Of a stretch of DNA of 64,000 nt, positions 54,825 through 64,000 are shown in pieces; the stretch's first letter is position 1; every line of letters begins with the position of its first letter. The position numbers and the translations under genes were made by a program. Below the pieces are notes generated by a model. The model was not told the origin of the DNA. It did no database searches and saw nothing but the letters and a program-made list of their open reading frames with translations. This DNA comes from Kiloniella litopenaei. Its GTDB lineage: Bacteria; Pseudomonadota; Alphaproteobacteria; Kiloniellales; Kiloniellaceae. The DNA lies in NCBI RefSeq assembly GCF_000982415.1, contig NZ_LANI01000004.1, positions 293,973 through 357,972 on the forward strand, read 5' to 3'.

Positions 54825-56147
54825 TTAATTCTCTATCAACTTTAAGATGGGGGAGGCTTGATCTGGGGCTTTATCTGCGACAGTCAATCCATTTAGATAT
54901 TGGGTTTTTGCCCGTTCTAACTGATCGCTTGAGTTGGCATGGATACGGGCAACTGGAATGCCTGAATCAACTGGCGTTCCCAATGGGACAATACGATCAA
55001 AACCGACAGCATGGTCAATTTCCTGACCGGGTTTCGAGCGCCCGCCACCAAGAGCAACGACGGCCATGCCGATTTCCCGGGTATCCATCGCAGACAAATA
55101 CCCTGATCTATCCAGATAGATGTCTTCACAATACTTGGCTGATTTTAAATAGCTGTCCGGCTTTTCACAAAAGTCTGTTGGGCCGCCCAGACCTGTAATC
55201 ATTTTCTGAAACTGTTCCAATGCTTTACCATTGGATAGAACTGCCATGATTTTATGCTGGGCGTCATCATGCGTTTTTGCCAAGCCGCCCAGAATGAGAA
55301 GTTCGGCGCACAAGGACATGGTGATTGTGTCTGTCCGCACCTCTTTCTTTTCACCGGACAGATAAGACCATGCCTCTTTCACTTCCAATGCATTTCCTGC
55401 TGATGAACCGAGGACCTGATCCATATCCGTGATGAGAGCCCGGGTGGGTAAGCCAGCACCATTAGCAACGCTTACGATGGTTTCTGCCAACTCTTCGGCC
55501 ATGGTCAAGGTGTTGGAAAAGGCACCACTCCCAACCTTGATATCCATCACCAAACGATCCAGTCCGGCGGACAGTTTTTTGGACAGGATCGACGCAGTAA
55601 TCAAGGGAATGGCTTCGACTGTTGCGGTGATATCTCTTATGGCATAAAACCGCTTGTCTGCCGGGGCTAAGTCACCGGTTTGTCCGACAATGGCGCAGCC
55701 TGCAGTTTTTGTGATGGACTTCAGGCGGTCAATATCAATTGATGTCTGGTATCCGGGGATTGCATCCAGCTTATCCAGCGTGCCACCAGTATGCCCCAAA
55801 CCACGACCAGAGATCATGGGGACATACCCTCCACAGGCAGCAATGATTGGCGCCAGCATCAAACTTAGCTTGTCACCCACACCACCTGTAGAGTGTTTGT
55901 CCAGCACAGGACCTGAATCCCGTAATTCTGACCAGTCAATGGTATCGCCTGACTTTGTCATGGACTGGGTTAAACTGACAGTTTCAGCATTACTCATCCC
56001 CTGAAAGAACACAGCCATTGCCAAGGCGGCGATTTGGCTGTCGCTCATATCACCGGATGTTATCCCTTTGACAAAATAAGCGATTTCTTCACTGCTAAGC
56101 TCGTGCCCTTCGCGTTTTTTCCGAATGACTTCCTGGGGTAACAACAT
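54825..56147 (-). CDS. deoA: Thymidine phosphorylase
   Basis: DeoA phosphorolyses thymidine and deoxyuridine to the base and deoxyribose 1-phosphate. The 440-residue protein has the phosphate-binding [17 protein letters not shown] near residue 88, [20 protein letters not shown] near 115, and the [11 protein letters not shown] segment. It overlaps the deoC stop by one base (TAATG), showing translational coupling. Confidence 0.97.
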   Translation of the reverse strand: MLLPQEVIRKKREGHELSSEEIAYFVKGITSGDMSDSQIAALAMAVFFQGMSNAETVSLTQSMTKSGDTIDWSELRDSGPVLDKHSTGGVGDKLSLMLAPIIAACGGYVPMISGRGLGHTGGTLDKLDAIPGYQTSIDIDRLKSITKTAGCAIVGQTGDLAPADKRFYAIRDITATVEAIPLITASILSKKLSAGLDRLVMDIKVGSGAFSNTLTMAEELAETIVSVANGAGLPTRALITDMDQVLGSSAGNALEVKEAWSYLSGEKKEVRTDTITMSLCAELLILGGLAKTHDDAQHKIMAVLSNGKALEQFQKMITGLGGPTDFCEKPDSYLKSAKYCEDIYLDRSGYLSAMDTREIGMAVVALGGGRSKPGQEIDHAVGFDRIVPLGTPVDSGIPVARIHANSSDQLERAKTQYLNGLTVADKAPDQASPILKLIEN

Positions 56148-56902
56148 TAGTAAGTGCTTTTTTGTTCAGAATCAGTCGCTTGACCCAAAACACCTAGCAG
56201 ATCATTCAAAAGACCGCTCGCGCCAAATCTGAAATTATCTGCACAGACCCAGCTTTCGCCCATAATATTTTGAGCCAGTTCCATGTATTCGACAGCTTGC
56301 GCATGGGTTCGAATGCCACCAGAGGCTTTGAAACCACATTTTTTGCCGCTGTCTTTAATGGCTTTAAGCATTGTTTCAGCAGCTTCAAGAGTGGCGGAAG
56401 TGTCTGTTTTGCCTGTGGAGGTTTTAATAAAATCAGCCCCGGCGTTAATTGCGGCAACACTCAAGTCGTAAAGACTGTCCATGTTCTCAAACGCACCGCT
56501 TTCAAGAATGACTTTGAGGGCAACCTGATCACCGCAAACATCCTTACACGCACGGATCATATCTGGCGCAGAGTTTTTATTTCCGGCAATCCATTCTTTG
56601 TAGGGGATAACAAGATCGACTTCGTTACCGCCAAGGGCGATGATGTTTTTTGTCTGTGCAATTGCTGACTCCAACCCTTCATCGCCCGAAGGAAAATTGG
56701 CAACGGCAGCAAAGTTGACACCTTTTCCCTTTAACTCCGTCTGGCAGACGGAAAGAAAAGGGGGGTATACGCAAACAGCTGCAACAGAGGTAAAGGGTGT
56801 TACTGCTTTCGAACAAAGAGCCTTGATACTTTCATTTGTATCATCAGCAGAAAGACTAGTAAGGTCCAACAGGCTTAAAGCTAATTTTGCATTTTTTGTC
56901 AT
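56147..56902 (-). CDS. deoC: Deoxyribose-phosphate aldolase
   Basis: DeoC cleaves deoxyribose 5-phosphate to acetaldehyde and glyceraldehyde 3-phosphate. The 251-residue TIM barrel has the Schiff-base lysine in ADFIKTSTGK and the second conserved lysine in GFKASGGIRT. VCVYPPFL and AVANFPSGD are also diagnostic. It lies between punA and deoA in the operon. Confidence 0.97.
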   Translation of the reverse strand: MTKNAKLALSLLDLTSLSADDTNESIKALCSKAVTPFTSVAAVCVYPPFLSVCQTELKGKGVNFAAVANFPSGDEGLESAIAQTKNIIALGGNEVDLVIPYKEWIAGNKNSAPDMIRACKDVCGDQVALKVILESGAFENMDSLYDLSVAAINAGADFIKTSTGKTDTSATLEAAETMLKAIKDSGKKCGFKASGGIRTHAQAVEYMELAQNIMGESWVCADNFRFGASGLLNDLLGVLGQATDSEQKSTY

Positions 56903-56906
56903 GGTG

Positions 56907-57725
56907 TTACCCTAAACTCTTCAGGTAATTGCTTACCAGTTTAATTAAATTTTCGGCGGCAATTTTAGCATTGCGCATGGTCTGTTCATGGGTGAGAGCG
57001 GTATCGCTCATGCCCGCGCCGTAGTTTGTAATGATTGACATTGCTGCGGTTGGAATACCTGCGCGTCTTGCCAAGATCACTTCGGGTACGGTGGACATGC
57101 CAACAGCATCTGCGCCGAGAATTTTTGCAGCTCTTATTTCTGCTGGTGTTTCAAAGTTTGGACCTGAGAACCACATGTAAACACCTTCGTGCAACTTGAT
57201 CTCATTTTCATCTGCAACATTTTTCAGGGCTTGTCGTATTGTGGGATCGTATGCATCGGTCAGATCCACAAAACGGTCATTCCCGCGGGCACCAATCAAA
57301 GGCGACATACCGGAATAATTAATGTGGTCTGTAATCAGCATCAGGCTGCCAGGGCCAGCTTCTTCGCACAGGCTTCCGGCTGCATTGGTCAGGATCAACT
57401 GTTTACAGCCAATGCCTTTGATAGTTTCAATTGCGGTCAGCATGCCAGTGGCGTCACCATTTTCATAATAATGGCTTCTGCCCTGTAGAATGAGAACTTC
57501 TGTTCCGTTGATTTGCCCAAGGATCAAAGACCCGGCATGTCCCTCTACAGAGGGGCGTGGAAAGCCGGGGAGATCATTAAAAGAAATTGTCGTTGGGTCT
57601 TTTACAGCTTCAACAAGGGGGCCAAGTCCTGACCCGAGGATGATAGCTACTTCTGGGATAACGCCATTAAGGCGGCCCCGAATAATGTCTAAAGCATCAT
57701 TCGAGGATTGAGTTGGGTTTGTCAT
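56907..57725 (-). CDS. punA: Purine-nucleoside phosphorylase (trimeric type)
   Basis: It phosphorolyses inosine and guanosine nucleosides to the base and (deoxy)ribose 1-phosphate. The 272-residue protein has the phosphate site ILGSGLGPL, VEGHAGSLILG, GRSHYYENGD, the purine-site GPNFETPAEIRA and GMSTVPEVILAR. These mark the low-molecular-mass trimeric class (COG0005). It overlaps cdd by four bases. Confidence 0.93.
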   Translation of the reverse strand: MTNPTQSSNDALDIIRGRLNGVIPEVAIILGSGLGPLVEAVKDPTTISFNDLPGFPRPSVEGHAGSLILGQINGTEVLILQGRSHYYENGDATGMLTAIETIKGIGCKQLILTNAAGSLCEEAGPGSLMLITDHINYSGMSPLIGARGNDRFVDLTDAYDPTIRQALKNVADENEIKLHEGVYMWFSGPNFETPAEIRAAKILGADAVGMSTVPEVILARRAGIPTAAMSIITNYGAGMSDTALTHEQTMRNAKIAAENLIKLVSNYLKSLG

Positions 57726-58120
57726 TTATTCAGATTATCAGGTCCAAATGAAAAGGGTAAAAGATCTTCGATTGTAAAGGTTTTCCGCAGTCCCTCGGGA
57801 CCACAGATGTGAATTTGTGTGTTTGCATTGGCAAACTCACGGATTTTTTGTCGACATCCGCCGCAAGGGGTAACGAGTGCATCGCCATCGCCCATGACGT
57901 AGATTTCAGCTATTTCCCGGCTGCCATTTTGTATCATGGCCGAAATTGCACCACCTTCGGCGCATACACCTAGAGGATAGGCAGCATTTTCAACATTGCA
58001 TCCGTTGTAGTACTGCCCGTCTGTTGATCTTATAACAGATCCAACATGAAACTTCGAGTAGGGGGCATAGGCCCGTGACATGTTTTCGCGCAGTTGAGCA
58101 ATGATTTCTGATTGTTTCAT
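57722..58120 (-). CDS. cdd: Cytidine deaminase
   Basis: Cdd deaminates cytidine and deoxycytidine to uridine nucleosides for phosphorolysis by deoA. The 132-residue protein has the zinc and catalytic motif VCAEGGAISAM, the PCGGCRQ cysteines, and the PYSKFHVGSVI N-terminal region. One base separates it from the permease gene upstream. Confidence 0.95.
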   Translation of the reverse strand: MKQSEIIAQLRENMSRAYAPYSKFHVGSVIRSTDGQYYNGCNVENAAYPLGVCAEGGAISAMIQNGSREIAEIYVMGDGDALVTPCGGCRQKIREFANANTQIHICGPEGLRKTFTIEDLLPFSFGPDNLNK

Positions 58121-58121
58121 C

Positions 58122-59096
58122 TTAGCGCTCCTTCACATAGGGGCGGCCAATGGCTTTTGGTGCAACAGCCTTGCCGATAAAACCAGCCAGCAGGATAACA
58201 GTAAGAACATAAGGCAATGCCTGCATAAACTGAACAGGTATCTCACCAATACCCGGGAGTTCCACGCCCTGTAAACGTACGGCCATGGCATCCAGGAAGC
58301 CAAAGAGCATACAGGCAAGGAGACCCGGTACAGGCTTCCACTTGCCAAAAATCATCGCTGCAAGAGCAATATAGCCCTGTCCGGCAGACATTTCTTTACC
58401 AAATGCCGCATTTTGCCCTGTAGACAGATAGGCCCCGGCAATACCGCAAAGAATACCGGCGATAATAACAGATCGATATCTTAGGAATGTTACTGAAATA
58501 CCCGCGGTATCGACAGCTTGAGGGTTCTCTCCAACAGCGCGTAAGCGAAGACCAAAACGGGTTTTGTAAAGTACCCACCACGTAACAGGAACTGCCAGAA
58601 AGGCGATGTAAACCAGTAAGTTATGGCCGCTAATTAACTCTATATACAGAGGGCCAATTACAGGAACATCAACAAGTGCTTCTGCCCCGGGGAAGGTGAT
58701 AGGAGAAAAACGAGCGTCCCCGCTAAGCGTTTCTGTCTGGCCACCTTTGCCATACCAGGCACCACCTAGTGTAACAGTTAGTCCTGAAGCCAGAATATTA
58801 ATAGCGAGGCCACTAACCACTTGGTTGCCACGGTGGGTGATACAGGCAAAACCATGCAATAAGCCCATCAATATAGACGTCACGATAGCTGCGCCAAGGC
58901 CTAGAAAGGCAGAACCTGTTTCAAAGGCCACAACCGCCGCCGCAAAGGCGCTGCCAAGCAGCTTCCCTTCTAGACTGATATCAATGATACCTGATCTTTC
59001 AGAGAAGATCCCTGCCATGGCACAGAGGACGAGAGGAGCAGATACGCGCAGCGTTGAATCCAGTGTCGATAAAAGCAAAAGATACAGATCATCCAT
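58122..59096 (-). CDS. Nucleoside ABC transporter permease (NupQ/YufQ-like)
   Basis: An inner-membrane permease of the BMP-type nucleoside ABC transporter. The 324-residue protein has about nine helices and the family hallmarks LRVSAPLVLCAMAGIFSERSG near the start, SGLAINILASGLT and LRAVGENPQAVDTAGI, the cytoplasmic coupling region. ATG 59096 overlaps the upstream permease end by eight bases; an earlier start would overlap it more. Confidence 0.93.
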   Translation of the reverse strand: MDDLYLLLLSTLDSTLRVSAPLVLCAMAGIFSERSGIIDISLEGKLLGSAFAAAVVAFETGSAFLGLGAAIVTSILMGLLHGFACITHRGNQVVSGLAINILASGLTVTLGGAWYGKGGQTETLSGDARFSPITFPGAEALVDVPVIGPLYIELISGHNLLVYIAFLAVPVTWWVLYKTRFGLRLRAVGENPQAVDTAGISVTFLRYRSVIIAGILCGIAGAYLSTGQNAAFGKEMSAGQGYIALAAMIFGKWKPVPGLLACMLFGFLDAMAVRLQGVELPGIGEIPVQFMQALPYVLTVILLAGFIGKAVAPKAIGRPYVKER

Positions 59097-60222
59097 TGGC
59101 CTGTTCTCCTGCCACTGCTTTGTTTGCAATCATAGCTATAAAGATACGTTCTACTGTTGGTCTTGCCATATAAGCCAGGGCACCACAGAAAAGGATAACC
59201 AGACCCTGGATAGCTTTGACCATTTCCACCTGAATAGTCGGGATTTCAAAGGAAAGCTCAGCACCACCTTGAAATAAAGCACCAAAAAGAAGGCTGGCAA
59301 TAATAATACCGACGGGATGGTTCCGTCCCATTAGAGCCACGGCAATACCTGTAAATCCTGCTCCTGCTGTGAAATCGAGTAGGACCCGGTGGTGCACTCC
59401 CATAATCTCATTGATGCCAACAAAACCGGCAAGCACACCCGACAGACACATTGTACCAACGATTAGGCGCTGTGTGTTGATGCCGCTGTAGTTTGCTGCG
59501 TTCTCGTTAAACCCAAGCATTCTAATGGCATAGCCCCAACGGGTATGCCACATAAAGAGCCATACAAAAACACAGCTCAACAAAGCCAGAAAAATCGACA
59601 TGTTCAGTGGTGTATTTGACATTTCGATGCCAAACCAAGCTGCTGCTTGTTGCATCGTCGGAATATGGGCTACTTCGGCAAAGTCACGGCTTTCAGGAGA
59701 CATCTGGCCAGGCTCTATCAGAATGTTGACCAGTAGATAGTTCATAAGACTGAAGGCAATAAAGTTGAACATGATCGTCGTGATAACGATATGACTTCCC
59801 CGATAAGCCTGAAGGTAAGCCGGGATGTAAGCCCAGGCCGCACCGAATAAACCGGAAGCTGCAATCGCTAGCGGAAGAATGATCCAAAAGGGGAAGTATT
59901 GATCAAGGGCAAGACAGAGCAGGCCAACACCTAAACCACCTATATAGGCTTGCCCTTCGCCACCGATGTTAAAAAGGCTTGCGTGGAAAGCAACAGCAAC
60001 CGCCAGACCGGTAAAGATAAAGTTGGTTGTATAGTAGAGGGTGTAACCAAGGTTATAATCGTTGCCAAAAGCGCCATATACGATGATCTTGACGGCCTCA
60101 ACAGGATCTTCGCCGATAATAAAAATCACGATACCAGAGACGATAAAAGCCAATAAGATATTGATAAGAGGAATTAATCCGACATCAATCCAGGCTGGAA
60201 GAGCTTTGCTCGGACTACTCAT
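59089..60222 (-). CDS. Nucleoside ABC transporter permease (NupP/YufP-like)
   Basis: The second permease of the same transporter, 377 residues with about ten helices. Text such as NIGGEGQAYIGGLG near residue 85, SHIVITTIMFNFIAFSLMNY, and IRMLGFNENAANYSGI (coupling helix) is typical of the BMP-type permease family. Its ATG overlaps the ATPase stop (ATGA), so translation is coupled. Confidence 0.93.
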   Translation of the reverse strand: MSSPSKALPAWIDVGLIPLINILLAFIVSGIVIFIIGEDPVEAVKIIVYGAFGNDYNLGYTLYYTTNFIFTGLAVAVAFHASLFNIGGEGQAYIGGLGVGLLCLALDQYFPFWIILPLAIAASGLFGAAWAYIPAYLQAYRGSHIVITTIMFNFIAFSLMNYLLVNILIEPGQMSPESRDFAEVAHIPTMQQAAAWFGIEMSNTPLNMSIFLALLSCVFVWLFMWHTRWGYAIRMLGFNENAANYSGINTQRLIVGTMCLSGVLAGFVGINEIMGVHHRVLLDFTAGAGFTGIAVALMGRNHPVGIIIASLLFGALFQGGAELSFEIPTIQVEMVKAIQGLVILFCGALAYMARPTVERIFIAMIANKAVAGEQANG

Positions 60223-61865
60223 GCCGGGATCTCCTCTGAGTGAATGTTATTACTGTTGTTTTCAGAAGAAGCTGCTTCGGTTTGCGCACCGGCATTCCCC
60301 ATCAGCAGTCCCAATTGTCTTGCATCGGCTTCTTTTGCATCGACTTCACCGACAATACGGCCTTCAAACATCACAAGAATACGATCACTCAAGGACATAA
60401 TTTCTTCTAGCTCTACGGATACGACAAGAATCGCAGATCCTGCATCGCGCATGGCGATCAGGTTTTTGTGGATATACTCAATCGCCCCGATATCAACACC
60501 GCGTGTTGGCTGTCCGACCAAGAGAACTTTCGGATGACGATCCATTTCACGGGCCAGAACCAGCTTTTGCTGGTTACCGCCAGAGAAGTTGGCCGATTTA
60601 AGTTTTGGATCTTCGGGGCGAACATCATAGTCCTTCATCAAGCGAACGCAGTGTTGTTCGACCGCTTTGTTATCCATCAGGAACTTGCCATTGTAGGCCG
60701 CGTCATCATGGAAACCCATAATGGCTGATTCCTGCGCATTAAAAGCAGTAACCATACCCATACGGTGACGGTCTTCGGGGACATGTCCGACACTTAAATC
60801 ACGAAATTCTTTTGGTGTTTTAGGATTGTCGGAATCAATTTTCACAGACCCAATTTTGATTGACCCGGTTTGCAGAGGGCAAATACCGCTGAGAGCAGCC
60901 AACAGCTCTGTTTGACCATTTCCAGATACCCCGGCGATCCCAACGATTTCACCTGCTTTTAGCGTCAGGGAAACATCGTCGAGCTTTTTAACACCATCTT
61001 CGCTATAGCTCAGATTTTTTGCTTCCAGAAGGATTTCGCTCGGATTGGCATCTGTTTTATCAACTTCCAGAAGGACCTTACGGCCCACCATCAACTCGGC
61101 AAGTTCGTTTTTGTTTGTTTCAGCTGTCTCGCGCTCTGAGACCATCGTCCCGGCACGCATCACAGAAACGCGATCTGTAATGGCCATAATCTCCTGAAGT
61201 TTATGTGTGATGAGAATGATACTCACACCGCGGCTGCGCAGGATATCAAGAATTTTGAAAAGCTGATCTGTCTCTTGTGGTGTCAGGACACCGGTTGGCT
61301 CGTCAAGAATGAGGATTTCAGCGCCACGATAGAGGGCTTTTAGGATCTCAACCCGTTGTTGAAGGCCAACAGGGAGATCACCTGTCATCGCATCGGGATC
61401 GACGGCCAAGCTGTATTCTTTCGATAGCTTGAGAAGTTCTTCCCGGGCAGATTGACTGCTTTTGTTTAAAAGCGGGGCACCTTCGGCGCCCAACATAACG
61501 TTTTCAAGTACGGTAAAGGTCTCTACGAGCATAAAATGCTGATGCACCATACCAATGCCAAAGGATATCGCATCTCGTGAAGAATGGATTTTTCTCTTTT
61601 GTCCATTGATCAGAATTTCGCCGCTATCTGCTTCGTAAAACCCGTAAAGGATACTCATCAACGTTGATTTCCCGGCACCATTTTCACCGATGATGCCGTG
61701 GATGGTTCCCGGAAGAACCTTTAAATCTACGTTTTGGTTCGCCTTTACAGGGCCAAAGCTTTTACTGATTGCCTTCAGTTCAATAGCGGGCTCAATAGAG
61801 GGTGGGGGGGCTGATTGCCCCCCCACCGCCTCAGACCCTTGGGTCTTGATGCGTTCTACGCTCAT
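60219..61865 (-). CDS. Nucleoside ABC transporter ATPase (NupO/YufO-like)
   Basis: A 548-residue protein with two fused ABC ATPase domains, as in sugar and nucleoside importers. Domain 1 has Walker A GENGAGKSTLM, signature DLPVGLQQRVEIL and DEPTGVL. Domain 2 has GVSGNGQTELL and the signature SGGNQQKLVLAREM with GQPTRGVD; as usual in this family, the second Walker A is degenerate. It precedes both permeases in the operon. Confidence 0.94.
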   Translation of the reverse strand: MSVERIKTQGSEAVGGQSAPPPSIEPAIELKAISKSFGPVKANQNVDLKVLPGTIHGIIGENGAGKSTLMSILYGFYEADSGEILINGQKRKIHSSRDAISFGIGMVHQHFMLVETFTVLENVMLGAEGAPLLNKSSQSAREELLKLSKEYSLAVDPDAMTGDLPVGLQQRVEILKALYRGAEILILDEPTGVLTPQETDQLFKILDILRSRGVSIILITHKLQEIMAITDRVSVMRAGTMVSERETAETNKNELAELMVGRKVLLEVDKTDANPSEILLEAKNLSYSEDGVKKLDDVSLTLKAGEIVGIAGVSGNGQTELLAALSGICPLQTGSIKIGSVKIDSDNPKTPKEFRDLSVGHVPEDRHRMGMVTAFNAQESAIMGFHDDAAYNGKFLMDNKAVEQHCVRLMKDYDVRPEDPKLKSANFSGGNQQKLVLAREMDRHPKVLLVGQPTRGVDIGAIEYIHKNLIAMRDAGSAILVVSVELEEIMSLSDRILVMFEGRIVGEVDAKEADARQLGLLMGNAGAQTEAASSENNSNNIHSEEIPA

Positions 61866-61917
61866 AGAAAAACCTAGTACTTGATTTTAGTTTTCTGATT
61901 TCAGATCAGTTATCCGG

Positions 61918-62919
61918 TTACAGTGCCGGGCAGCTGTTATCTGATGTGAAATCATGAACAGAGATGGAACCGGAAACGATACCATCACGTGCTTCTTTTA
62001 CTTTGGCTTTCATCGCGTCAGTAATAAGGGATTTGTTATTGTCATCCAATGCCCAGTCTACGCCATTTTCAGCAAGACCCAGCGCATGAAGACCTGGCTT
62101 CCATGTGCCATCCATTGCATCTTTAAAAGCATTGTATGCAGCAACATCAACACCTTTGGTCATAGATGTCAGCATTGTACCTGGCTGTAGATGGTTTTGG
62201 TTTGAATCCACACCAATGGCGTATTTACCAGCATCTTTAGCAGCTTGGTAAACACCAATACCTGTACCACCAGCTGCGGCAAAGATCACATCAGCACCTT
62301 TATCGAACTGGCTTTTCGCAAGCTCGCTACCCTTACTTGGGTCGTTCCAGGCAGATGGGGTTGTCCCGGTCATATTGCTATAAACTTCGGCGGAACCAAC
62401 GGCGTATTTTGCCCCTTGGGCATAACCGCAGGCAAATTTACGAATAAGGGGAATGTCCATACCGCCAATAAAACCAACCTTTTGGTTTTCAGAAGCCATT
62501 GCCGCAAGAACACCAACCAGGAAAGATCCCTCGTGCTCTTTAAAGACTACAGACTGTACGTTTGGCAAATCAACAACAGAATCGATGATTGTAAAACGAA
62601 CATCAGGGTATTCTTTTGCAACCTTTTCAATCGCCGGCCCCTGGGCAAAGCCAACACCTACGATCGGATCAGCACCGCGTTGGGCCATTTTGCGAATAGC
62701 CTGTTCGCGTTGTGAAGGGTTTGTTACCTCGAACTCGCGATATTTAATGCCGGTCTCTTTAGAGAATTTTTCAACACCGTTATAAACGCCTTCGTTGAAG
62801 GACTTGTCGAATTTACCGCCCATATCAAATACCACAGCTGGCTTGATATCTTCGGCGTGAGCGGCTGCAGCCGTTAATGCAATAATTGACGCAGCTGCTG
62901 TCTGGAATAGCTTCTTCAT
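61918..62919 (-). CDS. BMP family nucleoside-binding protein
   Basis: The periplasmic binding protein of the nucleoside transporter, in the Bmp/Med/NupN family. A signal peptide (residues 1-23) ends AHAEDI; there is no lipobox cysteine, so it is soluble. The mature protein shows DMGGKFDKSFNEGVYNGVEK, GFIGGMDIPLIRKF and ADVIFAAAGGTGIGVYQAAK. It is the first gene of the operon. I start at ATG 62919. Being separated by 50 bases from the ATPase, it could be made in excess, as binding proteins usually are. Confidence 0.94.
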   Translation of the reverse strand: MKKLFQTAAASIIALTAAAAHAEDIKPAVVFDMGGKFDKSFNEGVYNGVEKFSKETGIKYREFEVTNPSQREQAIRKMAQRGADPIVGVGFAQGPAIEKVAKEYPDVRFTIIDSVVDLPNVQSVVFKEHEGSFLVGVLAAMASENQKVGFIGGMDIPLIRKFACGYAQGAKYAVGSAEVYSNMTGTTPSAWNDPSKGSELAKSQFDKGADVIFAAAGGTGIGVYQAAKDAGKYAIGVDSNQNHLQPGTMLTSMTKGVDVAAYNAFKDAMDGTWKPGLHALGLAENGVDWALDDNNKSLITDAMKAKVKEARDGIVSGSISVHDFTSDNSCPAL

Positions 62920-63013
62920 TTGAGAGCCCAATCCCTGTTTATCAGTTTAAAAATCGTTTTTGCCTTGATCCGAAATCTATCGGACTCGGTTATATATGTT
63001 GCGGCAAAAAGCC

Positions 63014-63041
63014 AATATGTTCAACTAATCCTTATTGTCAA
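63014..63041 (-). promoter_or_regulatory. Predicted promoter of the nucleoside operon
   Basis: On the minus strand, TTGACA (63041-63036) and CATATT (63019-63014) are separated by 16 bases, giving a start near 63006 and an 87-base leader. Two direct copies of TGTTCAACT (63018-63026 and 63054-63062) overlap and flank it and might bind a regulator. Confidence 0.45.
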
Positions 63042-63168
63042 AGATCTAAATTTTGTTCAACTGGTCAAAAAAAAATGAATTTTTATCTCTAAAATAACGA
63101 CATATTCAATTTTCATTAATTTTGTTCGGATATCTTTTTCATCGAATACGGGGGATTTTTGGGAGTAA

Positions 63169-63900
63169 ATGATGAGTAAAACCGAACCAAATAAAGAGTA
63201 TGCTGCGGAACGAGGGGTTCGACTTCGTAGAGGATTATCGCCTGATGCGAAGATCTCAAACATGCAACTGTTTGAATCAATAAATGAATTACGATCAGAA
63301 ATTGTAGCTCTTAGACAGTCAAATGCAGCGGTTCGACAATCATCTGCCCAACAAACCGACGCAGAAAAAAGCTTTAACGATGCGGAAGATGTCCGGATTG
63401 AGATTGCTCAGATGGTTCGGATGATTGGTAAGACGAAAAAAGAGATCGCCCAAATAAAGCACCCAGATGATGTTGATGATCCTTTCGCTCAATCAACGAA
63501 CGAACTTGATGCCATTGTGATGGCGACAGAAACAGCAACAAACAGTATTCTGGATGCAAACGAAAAAATTGAAGCGACTGTTAATGAGCTTTCTGCCTTG
63601 ATGCACGATGATGCTGATGTTCAAACGGCTTGCGACAAAATTGCAAATAATGTCATCACAATTCTTGAAGCATCAAACTTTCAGGATATTACTGGGCAGC
63701 GGATGACAAAAATTATCAATACGCTTCGATTTATTGAAGATCGTATTGTGTCTATGATTAATATTTGGGGTGCCGAAGCGTTTATGGATCTTCCTGTTGG
63801 TAAAGAGGATGGTCGAGAAGGCGATGATCAACTTATGAATGGCCCTGCTGCAGAAAACGAAGGCATTACACAAGACGATATTGATGCTCTGTTTGATTAA
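63169..63900 (+). CDS. cheZ: CheZ-type protein phosphatase
   Basis: CheZ dephosphorylates CheY-P to end a chemotactic signal. The 243-residue, largely helical protein has the catalytic pair Asp173 and Gln177 in NFQDITGQRMTKI, spaced as D143/Q147 of E. coli CheZ, and the tail ITQDDIDALFD resembling the CheY-binding C-terminus. Long helices with MVRMIGKTKKEIAQI form the expected four-helix bundle. No other chemotaxis gene is in the window. ATG 63169 follows GGGAG; a second ATG is the next codon. Confidence 0.85.
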   Translation: MMSKTEPNKEYAAERGVRLRRGLSPDAKISNMQLFESINELRSEIVALRQSNAAVRQSSAQQTDAEKSFNDAEDVRIEIAQMVRMIGKTKKEIAQIKHPDDVDDPFAQSTNELDAIVMATETATNSILDANEKIEATVNELSALMHDDADVQTACDKIANNVITILEASNFQDITGQRMTKIINTLRFIEDRIVSMINIWGAEAFMDLPVGKEDGREGDDQLMNGPAAENEGITQDDIDALFD

Positions 63901-63940
63901 TAAAAATGACACTGGATTAATAAAGATAGGTAACTATCGA

Positions 63941-63970
63941 AATAAAAAAAAGCGGGGACACACCCCGCTT
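63941..63970 (-). terminator. Terminator for a minus-strand gene beyond the window
   Basis: AAGCGGGG (63950-63957) and CCCCGCTT (63963-63970) form an 8-bp stem. The run of A residues on its left gives T residues on the minus strand, so it terminates transcripts entering from the right, converging on cheZ. Confidence 0.7.
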
Positions 63971-64000
63971 CAGATTGCTGACAAACCCCGTCGATTTTCG

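Noticed and set aside
63971..64000. 3' end of a minus-strand gene at the right edge
   Set aside because: A short open frame ends in TGA at 63972-63970, but 30 bases are too few to call, and its stop falls inside the terminator stem.

Overview
The window is a mostly core-genome segment of an alphaproteobacterium with fairly low GC for the class. The assignment rests on several gene families and arrangements typical of that class: Mth938/NDUFAF3-like, NDUFAF6-like and NDUFS4-like genes linked to respiratory complex I, DUF3126 and DUF1491 genes, SdhE, TrmFO, the uvrA | ssb - gyrA - coaD order, a near-match to the alphaproteobacterial LexA box, and a PraR-type XRE regulator. A marine Rhodospirillales- or Kiloniellales-like organism is plausible, but the sequence alone does not fix the genus. 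I see no prophage, transposon, CRISPR array, rRNA operon or replication origin.

Layout. 1-5.2 kb: the end of secD, secF, two complex I assembly-factor homologues, trmFO and a class III nucleotidyl cyclase. 5.2-13 kb: uvrA divergent from ssb, an ElaA-type acetyltransferase, gyrA and coaD. 13-17.4 kb: a tRNA-Lys tandem pair, mtnN with an M23 peptidase, small conserved genes, a structured intergenic element and two tRNA-Leu genes. 17.4-27.6 kb: azoR divergent from a LysR regulator, a tandem-duplicated DUF502 protein, recG, sdhE, mfd and a phosphoesterase. 27.8-32.9 kb: a TRAP transporter, a FrnE-like thioredoxin-fold protein and a phosphotransferase with an overlapping small gene. 33-38.6 kb: a 41-residue membrane-protein gene with its own predicted promoter and terminator, an MHYT-PAS sensor kinase broken by one base in a homopolymer, an XRE regulator and an ion-transporter-superfamily protein. 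38.7-46 kb: two ABM-fold proteins, a hydrolase-fold protein lacking its nucleophile, a universal stress protein, an ArsR regulator with paired operators, prfC, DUF1491 and a tRNA-Pro / NDUFS4-like / tRNA-Arg unit. 46-51.9 kb: a VOC gene broken by a 10-bp tandem duplication, a DUF550 pyrophosphohydrolase, an unknown membrane protein, an acetyltransferase and a large PAS sensor kinase. 52-63 kb: an eleven-gene nucleoside uptake and salvage operon on the minus strand. The window ends with a CheZ-type phosphatase.

How the genes work together. The clearest system is the minus-strand run from the BMP-family binding protein to tdk. Nucleosides would be bound in the periplasm and imported by a BMP-type ABC transporter, then deaminated (cdd, add), phosphorolysed (deoA, punA), and the sugar phosphate isomerised (deoB) and cleaved (deoC), with tdk re-phosphorylating thymidine. 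A second theme is respiration: four homologues of mitochondrial complex I or II assembly or accessory factors sit in 46 kb. Several genes show decay or specialisation: two frameshifted reading frames at simple repeats, a Ser-to-Phe change at a hydrolase nucleophile, a Lys-to-Leu change in the cyclase, and Gln at the GyrA quinolone position.

No wholly new multi-gene system is evident. The strongest unexplained items are the double DUF502 protein, the stem-loop upstream of the DksA-like gene, the independently transcribed 41-residue membrane protein, the covarying leader/trailer helices of the tRNA-Lys pair, and the 472-residue orphan membrane protein.
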